The notes under the pieces: generated by a model
Databases searched by the model: none
The model's input: only the letters and a program-made list of their open reading frames with translations
What the model was told of the DNA's origin: nothing
Origin: Amycolatopsis sulphurea
GTDB lineage: Bacteria > Actinomycetota > Actinomycetes > Mycobacteriales > Pseudonocardiaceae
Assembly: GCF_002564045.1 (NCBI RefSeq)
Contig: NZ_PDJK01000001.1
Span: forward strand, 310,001 to 374,000
Direction: 5' to 3'
Length of the DNA stretch: 64,000 nucleotides
Shown: positions 17,001 to 25,805 of the stretch, one piece after another
How positions within the stretch are numbered: position 1 is the first letter of the stretch
Layout: every line of letters begins with the position of its first letter
Translations under genes and position numbers: made by a program

Positions 17001-19470
17001 CGCCGGCCGAACGCTGCTGGGCCAGGAAGATGCGGAAGACCGCCTCCTCCAGCGCCTGCGTGCGATCCAGCTCGCCGACGCCGTAGTGGGCGAGCACGCG
17101 GCGCAGCCGGGCCTGGAACTTCTCCGGCAGCCCGGCCCGCTCCACGTCGAGGCTCTGCAGGTAGGTGTGGAAGTACTCGCGCGAGCTGTGCACGTGGCCG
17201 GTCCCGCCGAGATCGTCGGCCGCGGGCTTGGTGCGGCTCAGCTCGGACAGATCGGCGAACATCCGCAGCAGCACCACTTCGTGCTCGATCGCGGGGCCTG
17301 CGTCCGGCTCGGCACGCGCGGCCAGGTACCCGGCGAGCACGCGGCCCTCGTCATGCGGATCCGCGTCGAAGCCGAGCAGCAGCCCGGCCAGATCCCCCCG
17401 GCCGCGCTCGGCCCGGACCCGCGCGGTCACGGCGGGTTCGGCGGGCAGGTCGATCTCCGCGATCTGGGCGTGCTCCACGGTTTCGGCCGCGTCGTCCTCG
17501 GCCAGCGGTTCGAGCCGAAGCAGCGGGGCGCCGGTCTCCACCTGGCTGCCCACCGACACCGGCAGCTCCTTGACCCGGGCGCGGAACGGCGCGCGCAGCA
17601 CCGTCTCCATCTTCATGCTCTCCAGCACGAGCACCGGGGCGCCCGCCTCGACCTCGTCGCCCGCCGCGAGCGGGGTGGCGACCACCAGCGCGGGGGCGGG
17701 GGAGCGGACCACGCCGCCCTCGTCGAGGCTGACGCGGTGCGTCACGCCGTCGACCTCGACCAGGTGGGTCGGCCCGTGCGTGCCGGTGACCAGCCGGAAC
17801 CGCGTGCCGTTCACGGTGATCTGGCCGCTGTGCTCGTCGAAGCGCTCGATCTCGACGTCGGCCGGGTGCACCTCGCCGCCGCCGCTGAGGCCGACCCGGA
17901 ACCGCTTCGGCCCGATGCGGGCCACGGTGACCCGGTAGGACACGCCGCGCAGCTTGAGGTCCAGCGGACGGCCGCTCTCGTGCCGCGCCTGCGGACGGCC
18001 GCCGCGCGCGGTGGACAGCAGCCGCTGCAGGCCGGCCTCCTCCTCGTCCTGGTAGGCCTCGATCGCCGCGGCGGCCAGCGCCACCGCCGAATGCCGGGTG
18101 GTGACCAGCCCGCCCTCGCCGCGGACGCGGTCGATCCAGCCGGTGTCCGCGCTCGCGTCGAGCACCGCGGGCTGGTCGAGCAGGTCCAGCACGAAGCTCT
18201 TGTTGGTCGCACCGCCCTCGATCAGCACGGAGGTCTCGCGCATCGCCCGGCGCAGCCGCGCCAGCGCCTGGTCCCGGTCGGCGCCGTAGGCGATGATCTT
18301 GGCGATCATCGAGTCGAAGTCGGCCGGGATGGTGTCGCCCTCGCTCACCCCGGTGTCCACGCGGATGCCCGGCCCGGCGGGCAGCAGCAGCCGCGCGATC
18401 CGGCCGGGGGAGGGGGCGAAGTCGCGGTCCGGGTCCTCGGCGTTGAGCCGGGCCTCCACCGCGTGCCCGGCCTCGGCCGGCTGCGGGCCGGTCAGCTTCC
18501 CGCCGCCGGCCACGTGCAGCTGCAGCCGGACCAGGTCGGTGCCGGTGGTCAGCTCGGTGATCGGGTGCTCCACCTGGAGACGGGTGTTGACCTCCAGGAA
18601 GGCGAACAGCTTCTCGCCCGGGTGGTAGAGGAATTCCACGGTGCACGCGCCGCGGTAGCCGACCGCGACCGCGAGCCGCTCGGCGGAGGCCTTCAGCTCC
18701 GCGGTCTGCGCCGGGGCGAGCACCGGCGAGGAGGACTCCTCGATGATCTTCTGGTTGCGGCGCTGCACGGAGCAGTCGCGGACGCCGAGCGCCCACGCCG
18801 TCTCGCCGTCGGAGATCACCTGGACCTCGACGTGCCGCGCGCCGGTGACGAGCCGCTCCAGGAACACCACGCCGCTGCCGAACGCGCGCAGCGCCTCCTG
18901 GCTGGTGCGTTCGTAGGCCTCGGCCAGCTCCTCGCCCGAGGACACCTTGCGGATGCCGCGCCCGCCCCCGCCCGCGGTGGCCTTGAGCATCAGCGGGTAG
19001 CCGATCCGCTCGCCGGCGCGCAGCGCCTCCTGGAGCGTGGCCACCTCGCCCCCGCTCCACGGCGCGACCGGGACGCCGACCTCCTCGGCGATCAGCTTGG
19101 CGCCGATCTTGTCCCCGAGCCGGCGCATCGCGTCCGCGCTCGGCCCGACGAAGGTGATCCCGAGCTTCTCGCACAGCTGCGCGAACGCCGGGTCCTCGGC
19201 CACGAAGCCCCAGCCGACCCAGGCCGCGTCGGCCCGGGTCTCGGCCAGCGCGGTCTCCAGCTTGGCCAGATCCAGGTACGGGCGGGCGGACGCGGGCCCG
19301 AGCGGATAGGCGACGTCGGCCTCACGCACGAACGTCGCGGTGGCGTCCGCGTCGGTGTAGAGCGCGATCGTCTCGATCCGCTCACCGGTCTCCGCGGAGA
19401 GATCCCGGACCGCATGGATCAGCCGCATCGCGGCCTCCCCGCGGTTGACGATGGCGACACGATTGAACAC
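14002..19470 (-). CDS. Single-chain multidomain acyl-CoA carboxylase (biotin carboxylase-BCCP-carboxyltransferase)
   Basis: This 1822-residue protein begins with a complete biotin carboxylase domain (about residues 1-450: GGGGRGIRKV ATP-grasp loop, EVNTRLQVEHP at 293-303). A biotinyl domain follows with VLESMKMETV (biotinylated K620). A central region of about 550 residues comes next, then a carboxyltransferase domain (about 1250-1822) with GISGITVGGQPY-like and NLSGFDGSPESM segments. The order and central linker resemble eukaryotic acetyl-CoA carboxylase more than the usual split AccA/PccB of actinobacteria. It should form malonyl-CoA or a related acyl product for lipid or polyketide synthesis. 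GTG start with GGGAGG 8 bases upstream. No neighbour is obviously related. Confidence 0.88.
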   Translation of the reverse strand: MFNRVAIVNRGEAAMRLIHAVRDLSAETGERIETIALYTDADATATFVREADVAYPLGPASARPYLDLAKLETALAETRADAAWVGWGFVAEDPAFAQLCEKLGITFVGPSADAMRRLGDKIGAKLIAEEVGVPVAPWSGGEVATLQEALRAGERIGYPLMLKATAGGGGRGIRKVSSGEELAEAYERTSQEALRAFGSGVVFLERLVTGARHVEVQVISDGETAWALGVRDCSVQRRNQKIIEESSSPVLAPAQTAELKASAERLAVAVGYRGACTVEFLYHPGEKLFAFLEVNTRLQVEHPITELTTGTDLVRLQLHVAGGGKLTGPQPAEAGHAVEARLNAEDPDRDFAPSPGRIARLLLPAGPGIRVDTGVSEGDTIPADFDSMIAKIIAYGADRDQALARLRRAMRETSVLIEGGATNKSFVLDLLDQPAVLDASADTGWIDRVRGEGGLVTTRHSAVALAAAAIEAYQDEEEAGLQRLLSTARGGRPQARHESGRPLDLKLRGVSYRVTVARIGPKRFRVGLSGGGEVHPADVEIERFDEHSGQITVNGTRFRLVTGTHGPTHLVEVDGVTHRVSLDEGGVVRSPAPALVVATPLAAGDEVEAGAPVLVLESMKMETVLRAPFRARVKELPVSVGSQVETGAPLLRLEPLAEDDAAETVEHAQIAEIDLPAEPAVTARVRAERGRGDLAGLLLGFDADPHDEGRVLAGYLAARAEPDAGPAIEHEVVLLRMFADLSELSRTKPAADDLGGTGHVHSSREYFHTYLQSLDVERAGLPEKFQARLRRVLAHYGVGELDRTQALEEAVFRIFLAQQRSAGDVAIVSALLRAWLTEAPPTGALREEAGLALEHLVAATQLRFPAVSDLARGVVFRWFAQPMLRRARAEVYADVRGHLRHLDSNPDAADRAERIAAMVASSEPLVRLLGQRIGRPGADPAPLLEVLTRRYYGNKTLSEVRGRTVAGCAFVTAEHSEPARVLTTAVDFPQLPDAMRALAELSADATGPVVADVYLRWADQPDGDAMAARLEAALAAQPLPAHLGRITATVAGGGGAVMHHHFTFRRTAEGAFAEDRLIRGLHPRVAERMQLERLQEFDLTRLPSADEEVYLFNCAAKTNPADERLVAMAQVRDLTPLRETDGRLVALPAAEDVLAACLTAIRSVQSQRPARKRFDTNRIVVYVWPPSELTTEELHLLASRVLPTTAGAGLEEILFLARRRNPETGELADVAVTIRNEVGSGARLTVGTPDPEPVQPLDDYRQKVLRAARRDTVYPYELTELLAGAGGFAEHDLDDTGALVPVDRPKGRNTAGIVAGVVSTPTARVPEGVRRVVLLGDPTKALGALAEPECARIIGALDLAERLRVPVEWFALSAGAKISMDSGVENMDWIAAALKRIVEFTQDGGEINIVISGITVGGQPYWNAEATMLMHTKGILVMTPDSAMVLTGKQSLDFSGGVSAEDNFGIGGYDRVMGPNGQAQYWAPDLAGARDVLMAHYDHAYVVPGETGPRQAVTNDPVTRDMSAYPHAIPGSEFTCVGEIFSAEHNPDRKKPFDIRTVLRALSDQDHPVLERWAGMADADTAAVQDAHIGGRPVCLVGIESKPVPRRGFPPNDGPDTYTAGTLFPRSSKKVARAINAASGNRPLVVLANLSGFDGSPESMRKLQLEYGAEIGRAVVNFRGPIVFTVISRYHGGAFVVFSKALNPNMTVLALEGSFASVLGGAPAAAVVFAGEVTTRTATDPRVSELQALVAEAGGAERAARAAELAEVRATVRAEKLGEVAAEFDRVHSIERAVEVGSVDAIVSVAQLRPRIIEAIEHGLKS

Positions 19471-19893
19471 GGACTGAGCCTCCCAAAATAACCCCGGAAC
19501 ACCACGCGCGGCGGCGGCGCCGGGCTTGCCGGACCACCGCCTGTGCCGTCTTACACACTGCTCCTAGGGCACCGCTCGGCGCACTGTTCCGGATGACGCA
19601 TGCCGCGCCTGCCGGATTGTAGGAACCCGCCAAATCCTCCTGCGGACACCGGCCCGCAAGCCCGTTTCACGCGCGGTATGCCACAAATCACGCTGGTATG
19701 AACCATGGCGCGGCGAGCGCCTGACGATCGGCTGAATCCCCGATGTCCGGCGGTCGCGGGAGCGGTCCGGGCGGCCCAGTCGGCGCGGGCTCCGCCGGTC
19801 ACACTTCCTTGTGACCCTTGACACACCATCGGGGCACCCCTACCTTACGTCGGTAATCGATTTCCCGACGCGGGCACGGCCGGGGGGCTGGTC
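19471..19893. other. Divergent intergenic region between carboxylase and sugar operon
   Basis: 423 bp without a convincing gene. The right side holds the sugar-operon promoter (19817-19845). On the left a TACAAT sequence on the minus strand (near 19615-19620) could be a -10 box for the carboxylase, though no matching -35 box is evident. No hairpin repeat or miniature element is present. Confidence 0.6.
19817..19845 (+). promoter_or_regulatory. Housekeeping-type promoter of the sugar ABC operon
   Basis: TTGACA (19817-19822), 17-bp spacer, TACCTT (19840-19845), then the ATG at 19894 about 45 bp downstream. The -35 box is perfect and the spacing ideal. The AT-rich GGTAATCGATTTCC that follows may carry an operator. 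Confidence 0.65.
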
Positions 19894-21435
19894 ATGGGCG
19901 ACGGCGGAGTGCTGGTCGAGCTGGCCGGTGTCGGGCGGACCTACGGCGGGGTGCGTGCGCTGCGCTCGGTGGACCTCACCGTGCGCGAGGGGGAGGTGCA
20001 CGCCCTGCTCGGGGAGAACGGGGCGGGCAAGTCCACCCTGCTGAAGATCCTCTCCGGGCAGGTCGCGCCCGGGTCCGGGGTGGTCCGGATCGGCGGCAGG
20101 CCGGTCCGGTTCACCCGCCCCGGGCACGCGCGCCGCGCCGGGGTCGCGATGATCCACCAGGAACTGGACCTGGTGCCCGCGCTTTCCGTGGCGGAGAACG
20201 TGTTCCTCGGCCGGGAGCCGCACACCCGCCGGGGCACGCTGGACCGGCCGCGGATGGCCGCGCGGACCCGGCGGGTGCTCGCCCGGTGCGGGGTGGATCT
20301 CGATCCGCGGGTCCCGGTGGACCGGCTGCGCACCGGTGAGCAGCAGCTGGTCACCATCGCCAAGGCGGTCTCGCTGGACGCCCGGATCCTGCTCATGGAC
20401 GAGCCCACCTCGGCGCTTTCGCCGCGTGAGGTCGACCGGTTGTTCGCGGTGGTCGGGCAGCTCCGCCGGGACGGGGTGGCGATCGTCTACGTGTCGCACC
20501 GGATGGACGAGATCGGCCGGATCGCGGACCGGGCCACCGTGCTGCGCAACGGCGCGGTGGTCGCCGAGTTCGCGGCCGGGGAGCTGACCGCGGAACGGGC
20601 GGCGGAGGCGATGGTGGGCCGGCCGGTGGACCAGATGTTCCGTGCCTCCGGCGGGTCCGGCGTGGGTACCGCGGACGTGCTGCGGGTGGAGGATTTCGCC
20701 GTGCGCGCGCGACCGGGGCGTCGCGAGCCGGACGGGATCACGTTGTCGGTGAAGGCCGGGGAGATCGTCGGGCTCGCCGGATTGCTCGGCGCGGGGCGCA
20801 CGGAGCTGCTCGAAGCCTTGTACGGGGCGTCTGGCTCGATCCCGGTGCGAGGACGGATCTTCGTGCGTGGCAAGGAATTTCGGCCACGGTCGCCGCGTCG
20901 CGCGCTGCGCGCCGGGCTGGCGTTCGTGCCCGAGGACCGGCGGATCGCCGGGCTCGCGCTGGAGCATTCCGTGGTGGCGGGCACCGTGCTGTCCATTGTG
21001 GACAGGCTGGCCCGGTTCGGGCTGGTGTCCGCTCGCCGCGAGCGCGATGCGGCGAAGCGCGCGGCGGACCGGCTGGGGGTGCGCGCGGATTCGCTGTCCG
21101 TCCCGGTCGGCTCGTTGTCCGGCGGGAATCAGCAGAAGGTCGTGCTGGGCCGGGCGTTGCTGACCGAGCCCGCGCTGCTGTTGCTCGACGAGCCGACCCG
21201 CGGCGTGGACGTGGGCGCGAAGGCGGAGATCTACCGGTTGCTCGGCGAGACCGCGCGGACCGGCGTCGGCGTGCTGCTCGCGTCGTCCGAACCTGCCGAG
21301 CTGGTCGGTGTGTGCGACCGGGTAGTGGTGCTGCGCGATGGACGCAGCGTGGCCGAACTGGACACGGCGACGGCCGGCGAGGCGGATCTGCTCGCCGCCT
21401 CGATGGGCGAGATACCGGCGGGAGGGCCGAAATGA
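19894..21435 (+). CDS. Sugar ABC transporter ATP-binding protein (RbsA/XylG type)
   Basis: A 513-residue protein with two fused nucleotide-binding domains. The first has Walker A GENGAGKST, linker TGEQQLV and Walker B ILLMDEPTSALS. The second has the degenerate Walker A GLLGAGRTE, signature SLSGGNQQK and Walker B LLLLDEPTRGVDVG. This is the CUT2 family, which imports monosaccharides such as ribose, xylose or fucose. It is first in a four-gene operon: the permease start overlaps its stop by 4 bases. The sugar is not determined by this protein alone. Confidence 0.93.
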   Translation: MGDGGVLVELAGVGRTYGGVRALRSVDLTVREGEVHALLGENGAGKSTLLKILSGQVAPGSGVVRIGGRPVRFTRPGHARRAGVAMIHQELDLVPALSVAENVFLGREPHTRRGTLDRPRMAARTRRVLARCGVDLDPRVPVDRLRTGEQQLVTIAKAVSLDARILLMDEPTSALSPREVDRLFAVVGQLRRDGVAIVYVSHRMDEIGRIADRATVLRNGAVVAEFAAGELTAERAAEAMVGRPVDQMFRASGGSGVGTADVLRVEDFAVRARPGRREPDGITLSVKAGEIVGLAGLLGAGRTELLEALYGASGSIPVRGRIFVRGKEFRPRSPRRALRAGLAFVPEDRRIAGLALEHSVVAGTVLSIVDRLARFGLVSARRERDAAKRAADRLGVRADSLSVPVGSLSGGNQQKVVLGRALLTEPALLLLDEPTRGVDVGAKAEIYRLLGETARTGVGVLLASSEPAELVGVCDRVVVLRDGRSVAELDTATAGEADLLAASMGEIPAGGPK

Positions 21436-22418
21436 CCGCGCGGGGCGTGCTGGCCGTGGTGTTCCGGTTACAAAGCGTCTTCGGGCTGGTAATCGTATTC
21501 GCCGCGGCGATTGTGTTCTCCCCGCGCCGGGGCGGGGATCTGGTGTTCCTGGACAGCCAGAACCTGTTCAACGTGGTGCGCGCGATCTCCGAGATCGGCA
21601 TCATCGCGGTCGGCATGACGCTGGTGATCCTGGTCGGCGGGATCGACCTGTCGGTCGGCTCGGTCGTCGGGCTGGCCAGCGTGGGTGCCGCCGAGCTGCT
21701 CACCTCCGGCTGGGGTCTGGTGCCCGGGGTGCTGACGATCCTCGCGGTGGGCCTGGTCTTCGGGGTGGTGCAGGGGATCGCGAGCGCGCGGTTCCGGATC
21801 CAGGCGTTCATCGTCACGCTCGCCGGGATGCAGATCGCGCGGGGCCTGGCCCGGATGTGGTCCGGCGGGGAGGGCGTGTCGATCACCTACGGCGACGGGC
21901 CAGGCCAGGCACCGGTGCCGTTCTCGCTGCTGGGCGAGCGCACTTTCGGCGGCGTGGTGCCGATCCCGGCGCTGATCTTCGCCGCCATCGCCGCGCTTGC
22001 CGTGCTGCTGTTGCGGTCCAGTGCGTTCGCCCGGCACGTGTATGCGATCGGCGGCAACGAAAAGGCCGCCGTGCTGTCCGGGGTGCCGGTCACCCGGGTG
22101 AAGATCCTGGTCTTCGGGCTGTGCGGCCTGCTCGCCGCGGTGGCCGGCATCGTGCACGCCGGGCAGCTCAACTTCGGCGGCCCGAACGACGGCACCGGCT
22201 ACGAGCTGAACGCGATCGCCGCCGTGGTGATCGGCGGCACCAGCCTCACCGGCGGGCGCGGCTCGGTGTCCGGCACCGTGGCCGGCGCGCTGCTGGTCGG
22301 CGTGCTCGACAACATCCTCCAGCTCAACGACATCGACTCGAACGTGCAGCTGATCGTGGTCGGCGTGGTGATCGTGCTCGCCGCGGGTGTGCAACGGCTG
22401 CGCCCGGCCATCGCGTGA
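21432..22418 (+). CDS. Sugar ABC transporter permease (RbsC type)
   Basis: A 328-residue membrane protein with about 8-10 spans. The segment VGMTLVILVGGIDLSVGSVVGLA and the later YAIGGNEKAAVLSGVPV loop are CUT2 permease hallmarks, the latter contacting the ATPase. AIAAVVIGGTSLTGGRGSVSGTVAGALLVGVLDN is also family-typical. Translation is coupled to the ATPase gene (ATGA at 21432-21435). It forms the membrane channel for the sugar delivered by the downstream lipoprotein. Confidence 0.93.
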   Translation: MTARGVLAVVFRLQSVFGLVIVFAAAIVFSPRRGGDLVFLDSQNLFNVVRAISEIGIIAVGMTLVILVGGIDLSVGSVVGLASVGAAELLTSGWGLVPGVLTILAVGLVFGVVQGIASARFRIQAFIVTLAGMQIARGLARMWSGGEGVSITYGDGPGQAPVPFSLLGERTFGGVVPIPALIFAAIAALAVLLLRSSAFARHVYAIGGNEKAAVLSGVPVTRVKILVFGLCGLLAAVAGIVHAGQLNFGGPNDGTGYELNAIAAVVIGGTSLTGGRGSVSGTVAGALLVGVLDNILQLNDIDSNVQLIVVGVVIVLAAGVQRLRPAIA

Positions 22419-22441
22419 GCACGCGTCGGAAAGGGGAACGC

Positions 22442-23452
22442 ATGTCCGCAACCACCCGCCACGGGGCGGCCGTCGCCGGACTGGTCCTCGTCTCGGCCCT
22501 CGCCGCCTGCGGCACCACGCACGAGAACGCGCCCGGCGCGGCTTCGGCGGGCGCCCCGCCGGCCCGGGCCTGCCAGGGCACCGGCGGCAAGTACACCATC
22601 GGGATGAGCCAGGCGAACCTCTCCGAGCCCTACCGGGTCCGGATGGACGACGACATCCGCCGTGCCGCGGCCGGCGTCGGCCAGTTCACCGTGCACTTCG
22701 CCGATGCCGCGCAGGACAACGCGAAACAGGTCGAGCAGGTCAACACCTTCCTCACCCAGAACATCGATCTGCTGATCATCAGCCCGAACGAGGCCACGCC
22801 GCTGACCGCGGTGGTGCACAAGGCTTACGCGCAGGGTATTCCGGTACTGGTGCTGGACCGCAAGGTGGACGGCGAGGGCTACACCTCGTTCATCGGCGCG
22901 GACAACGTGGACATCGGCCGTCAGGCAGGCCGGTTCTTCGCGGACACCCTGCTGCCCCACGGCGGGAAAGTGGTGGAGCTGAGGGGGCTCGCCGGGTCCA
23001 CTCCGGCCAAGGAACGCAGTGCCGGTTTCGACCAGGGTATCGCCGGGCACGGCATCACCGTGGCCGGCACCGCGGACGCGGATTGGTTGCGGGACAAGGG
23101 ACAGCAGCAGGCCGACGCGCTGCTGAAGGCGCATCCGGACGCGCAGGCGTTGTTCTCCGCGAACGACCCGATGGCCGAGGGCGCGCGGATCGCCGCGCAG
23201 AACGCCGGGCGGGCCGATCTGCCGATCACCGGGATCGACGGCCTGCCCGTGCCCGAGGGCGGGATCAAGGCCGTGGAAGCCGGACGGCTCTCGGCCACCT
23301 TCGTCTACCCGACCGGCGGCGCCGAGGCGATCGCCGCGGCGAAGAAGCTCCTGCTCGATTGCCGGCAGGTGCCGAAACAGCAGACCCTGCCCACTCGCCT
23401 GGTCACCCGCGCCGACGCGGCCCAGGTCTACACCGACTTGAACCGGAGCTGA
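22442..23452 (+). CDS. Sugar-binding lipoprotein (periplasmic-binding-protein-like domain, RbsB type)
   Basis: A 336-residue exported protein. The signal peptide ends in a lipobox LAAC with the lipidated cysteine at residue 23, anchoring it outside the membrane. The mature part has the sugar-binding fold: YTIGMSQANLSEPYRVRMDDDI, NIDLLIISPNEATPLTAVV, VLDRKVDG and FIGADNVDIGRQAG. AAGGGGAA precedes the ATG. It lies 23 bp after the permease and 5 bp before the isomerase-like gene, so it belongs to the same operon. Ligand unknown; a pentose or 6-deoxyhexose fits the isomerase context. Confidence 0.92.
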   Translation: MSATTRHGAAVAGLVLVSALAACGTTHENAPGAASAGAPPARACQGTGGKYTIGMSQANLSEPYRVRMDDDIRRAAAGVGQFTVHFADAAQDNAKQVEQVNTFLTQNIDLLIISPNEATPLTAVVHKAYAQGIPVLVLDRKVDGEGYTSFIGADNVDIGRQAGRFFADTLLPHGGKVVELRGLAGSTPAKERSAGFDQGIAGHGITVAGTADADWLRDKGQQQADALLKAHPDAQALFSANDPMAEGARIAAQNAGRADLPITGIDGLPVPEGGIKAVEAGRLSATFVYPTGGAEAIAAAKKLLLDCRQVPKQQTLPTRLVTRADAAQVYTDLNRS

Positions 23453-23457
23453 GCACC

Positions 23458-24867
23458 ATGGCGCGAATCGGCCTGATCGCCGTCTCGGACGGGCGGGAGC
23501 ACGTGCACCGTCGCAACACCGGATTCATCCAGTCCAAAATGGACGCTTTCGCGGCAGCGCTCGCCGCGGCCGGGCACGAGGTGGTCGCCGGCGGGCTGGT
23601 GGCCGCGAACACCACCGCCACCACCGCGGCCCGTTCGGTCGCCGCGGCAGGCGTCGAGCTCACCGTGCTCTACTACGCGGTCTGGGCGTTCCCGCAGTTC
23701 ACCATGCTCGCCGCGGACGCGACGCCGGGGCCGCTGCTGCTGGTCGCGAGTACCGATCCGGCGGAACCGGGCCTGGTCGGGATGCTCGCCGCGGGCGGCG
23801 CACTGGACCAGATCGGCCGGGCGCACACCCGGTTGTGGGGCGCTCCCGGCGATGCCGGGCTGATCGAGGACGTCGGCGCGCAGGCGCGGGCCGCGGCCGC
23901 GGTGGCCGCGCTGCACGGGTCGACGTTCGGCCGGTTCGGCGGGCGTCCGATGGGGATGAACACCGCGGTCGCCAACACCGACCAGTGGATGCGCACGTTC
24001 GGCGTGGACGTCGAGGAGATCGATCAATACGAGCTGGTGCGCCGCGCGGAGTCCGGCGACCTCGCCAAGGAGGCCGGGCGCGGGCGGGAATGGCTGGAGC
24101 GGTACGCCACGGTGCACTACGACGGCGACCGGCTCACTCCCGAGCTGCTGGAGCGGCAGCTGCGGCTCTACCTCGCGGTGCGCGACGTGGCGGCTGAACG
24201 CCACCTGGACTTCTCCGGGATCAAGGCGCAGCCGGAGCTGACCGAGCACTTCGCCACCGCCGACGTCGCCGAGGCCCTGCTCAACGACCCGTACGACTGG
24301 AACGGTCCCAAGCCCGTGCACGTCACGGCCACCGAGGCGGACATGGACGGCGCGCTCACCATGCAGCTGCTGCACCTGATTACCGGGACACCGGTGCTGT
24401 TCGCGGACGTGCGGCACTACCACCCGGACCGGGACGTGTGGGACCTGTGCAACTCCGGTCAGCACGCGACCTGGTTCGCCGCGCGCAGCGACGACCCGGC
24501 GGAGAACCTGGCGAAGGTGCACCTCTATCCGGAGGTGTTCTTCTTCCCGGCGGGCGGGGCCTCGGTCCAGCACATCGCCGCGCCGGGCGAAATGACGCTG
24601 GCCCGGCTGAGCCGGCTCGACGGCGAATACCGGCTGCAGCTGATGCTCGGCGAGTTCGAGCGGTTCGACGAATCCACCACCGCCGAGCTGGTCTCGCGGT
24701 CCACTCCGGAATGGCCGCACGCGTTCGCGCGGCTCGACGTGCCCGCGGCCACCTTTCTGTCCGGTTTCGGCGCCAACCACGTGCACGCGGTGCCCGGCGA
24801 CCGGCGGCGGGAGGTGCGCGTGGCGGCCGCCCGGATCGGCGTGCGGCTGGAAGAATGGCGCAGGTAG
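23458..24867 (+). CDS. L-fucose/L-arabinose isomerase-family protein
   Basis: A 469-residue cytosolic protein resembling the fucose/arabinose isomerase superfamily. An N-terminal Rossmann-like domain (IGLIAVSDGREHVHRRNTGF) is followed by GRFGGRPMGMNTAVANTDQW, and metal-binding candidates lie in the EEIDQYELVRRAE, FADVRHYHPD and FGANHVHAVPGDRR segments. Such enzymes interconvert aldose and ketose sugars using a divalent metal. Placed directly after an RbsABC-type importer, it probably performs the first catabolic step on the imported sugar, but no kinase or aldolase follows, so the pathway is completed elsewhere. The precise sugar is unresolved. Confidence 0.8.
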   Translation: MARIGLIAVSDGREHVHRRNTGFIQSKMDAFAAALAAAGHEVVAGGLVAANTTATTAARSVAAAGVELTVLYYAVWAFPQFTMLAADATPGPLLLVASTDPAEPGLVGMLAAGGALDQIGRAHTRLWGAPGDAGLIEDVGAQARAAAAVAALHGSTFGRFGGRPMGMNTAVANTDQWMRTFGVDVEEIDQYELVRRAESGDLAKEAGRGREWLERYATVHYDGDRLTPELLERQLRLYLAVRDVAAERHLDFSGIKAQPELTEHFATADVAEALLNDPYDWNGPKPVHVTATEADMDGALTMQLLHLITGTPVLFADVRHYHPDRDVWDLCNSGQHATWFAARSDDPAENLAKVHLYPEVFFFPAGGASVQHIAAPGEMTLARLSRLDGEYRLQLMLGEFERFDESTTAELVSRSTPEWPHAFARLDVPAATFLSGFGANHVHAVPGDRRREVRVAAARIGVRLEEWRR

Positions 24868-25077
24868 CCGCCCTCCGGGCCGGCGCACCGCCGGCGCACC
24901 GCTCGCGCGTTTGCCCGTTCGTGTCGTTTTAGTTGCCCTCCCGGTGACCATCTGAGAGATCTGTCTCCACCAAAGGGGTGAAAGATCGCGAGCGGTGCAG
25001 CTTCTTCTCTCACGTGGGGTTACCTATGAAAGGAGAAACTCATAAGTAAACCGGTGCATGCGAAGGAGGTGGCGGAC

Positions 25078-25491
25078 GTGGGTATCGAGCCACCGGTCGT
25101 CCGCGCGACGGTCATTTTCGGACTGCGTACGTTCGGGGCGGTTCCGCTCCCGGTGCGTGCCGACCTGGAGTACGACGCGGCGGACCCGTACGCCGTGTCC
25201 GTCGGCTACCACGCCGGCGCCGGGGTGGTGCGCTGGCTGTTCGGGCGGGATCTGCTCGCCGACGGCCTGCTGGCGCCTGCCGGGGACGGCGACGTCCGGG
25301 TGCGGCCCGCCGCCGACGAGAGCCAGGTCCTGGTGGAGCTGAACGCGCCGGACGGGTCTGCCGTGCTGGAGGCCGAGGCGGCCGAGCTGGCCGATTTCCT
25401 CGACCGTACCTACGACGAGGTGCCCTTCGGCGACGAGGCACTCTGGTTCGACTTCGACCGGGAACTGTCGAAACTGGCTATGCGCGACTGA
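25078..25491 (+). CDS. SsgA/SsgB-family sporulation and cell-division regulator
   Basis: A 137-residue protein with the SsgA-like fold: LPVRADLEYDAADPYAVSVGYHAGAGVVRWLFGRDLLADGLLAPAGDGDVRV, then LVELNAPDGSAVLEAEAAELADFLDRTY and FDFDRELSKL. SsgA-like proteins guide septum placement and FtsZ recruitment in mycelial actinomycetes and are restricted to them, which supports the taxonomic call. A consensus AAGGAGGT (25063-25070) sets the GTG start at 25078, not the upstream in-frame GTG at 25054. The gene is apparently monocistronic. Confidence 0.9.
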   Translation: MGIEPPVVRATVIFGLRTFGAVPLPVRADLEYDAADPYAVSVGYHAGAGVVRWLFGRDLLADGLLAPAGDGDVRVRPAADESQVLVELNAPDGSAVLEAEAAELADFLDRTYDEVPFGDEALWFDFDRELSKLAMRD

Positions 25492-25805
25492 CCATTCGCC
25501 CGAGATGCGACTCCGGCCGCGCGGGGTTTCCGGCCCTGTGGCGACCGGGTGAGTTCGCGGGAATGACTGACGGGACGGTCCAGCGTTCCGCAGGTCGGGC
25601 CGAACAAAGGCGTGTGCATTCCGCGGCCGGTTTCCGGCCTTTCGGCCCCCTGGCGGGCGTCGCCCGCACTGGGGCGGAGGCGGGCTGTCGGCAGTCCCGC
25701 TTGACGCGTGAAGAAGTCTTCGTCACCGCGAAGCCGGTCAACGATCCGTACCGCCGCGGTTGACCTCTCCTGATCCCTCGCCCCCGCTGCCCCTCGCCCG
25801 GCCGG
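25492..25805. other. Intergenic region with tandem GC hairpins
   Basis: 314 bp without a supported gene. GGCCGGTTTCCGGCC (25625-25639) and GCGGGCGTCGCCCGC (25653-25667) can form two adjacent stems, a possible terminator of the SsgB-like gene. No repeat of the window-wide families is present. Confidence 0.5.

Noticed and set aside
13966..19491. 1841-codon open frame on the plus strand opposite the carboxylase gene
   Set aside because: It is the antisense shadow of a high-GC gene. Its translation is Arg/His/Gly/Ala-rich without domains, while the minus strand encodes a perfect multidomain carboxylase.
25026..25049. Seven-codon leader peptide MKGETHK upstream of the SsgB-like gene
   Set aside because: An ATG-to-TAA micro-frame exists, but there is no convincing ribosome binding site and no attenuator structure, so chance is likely.
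25563..25763. 66-codon frame between the SsgB-like and esterase genes
   Set aside because: It crosses two strong GC hairpins, has no ribosome binding site and no recognisable features.
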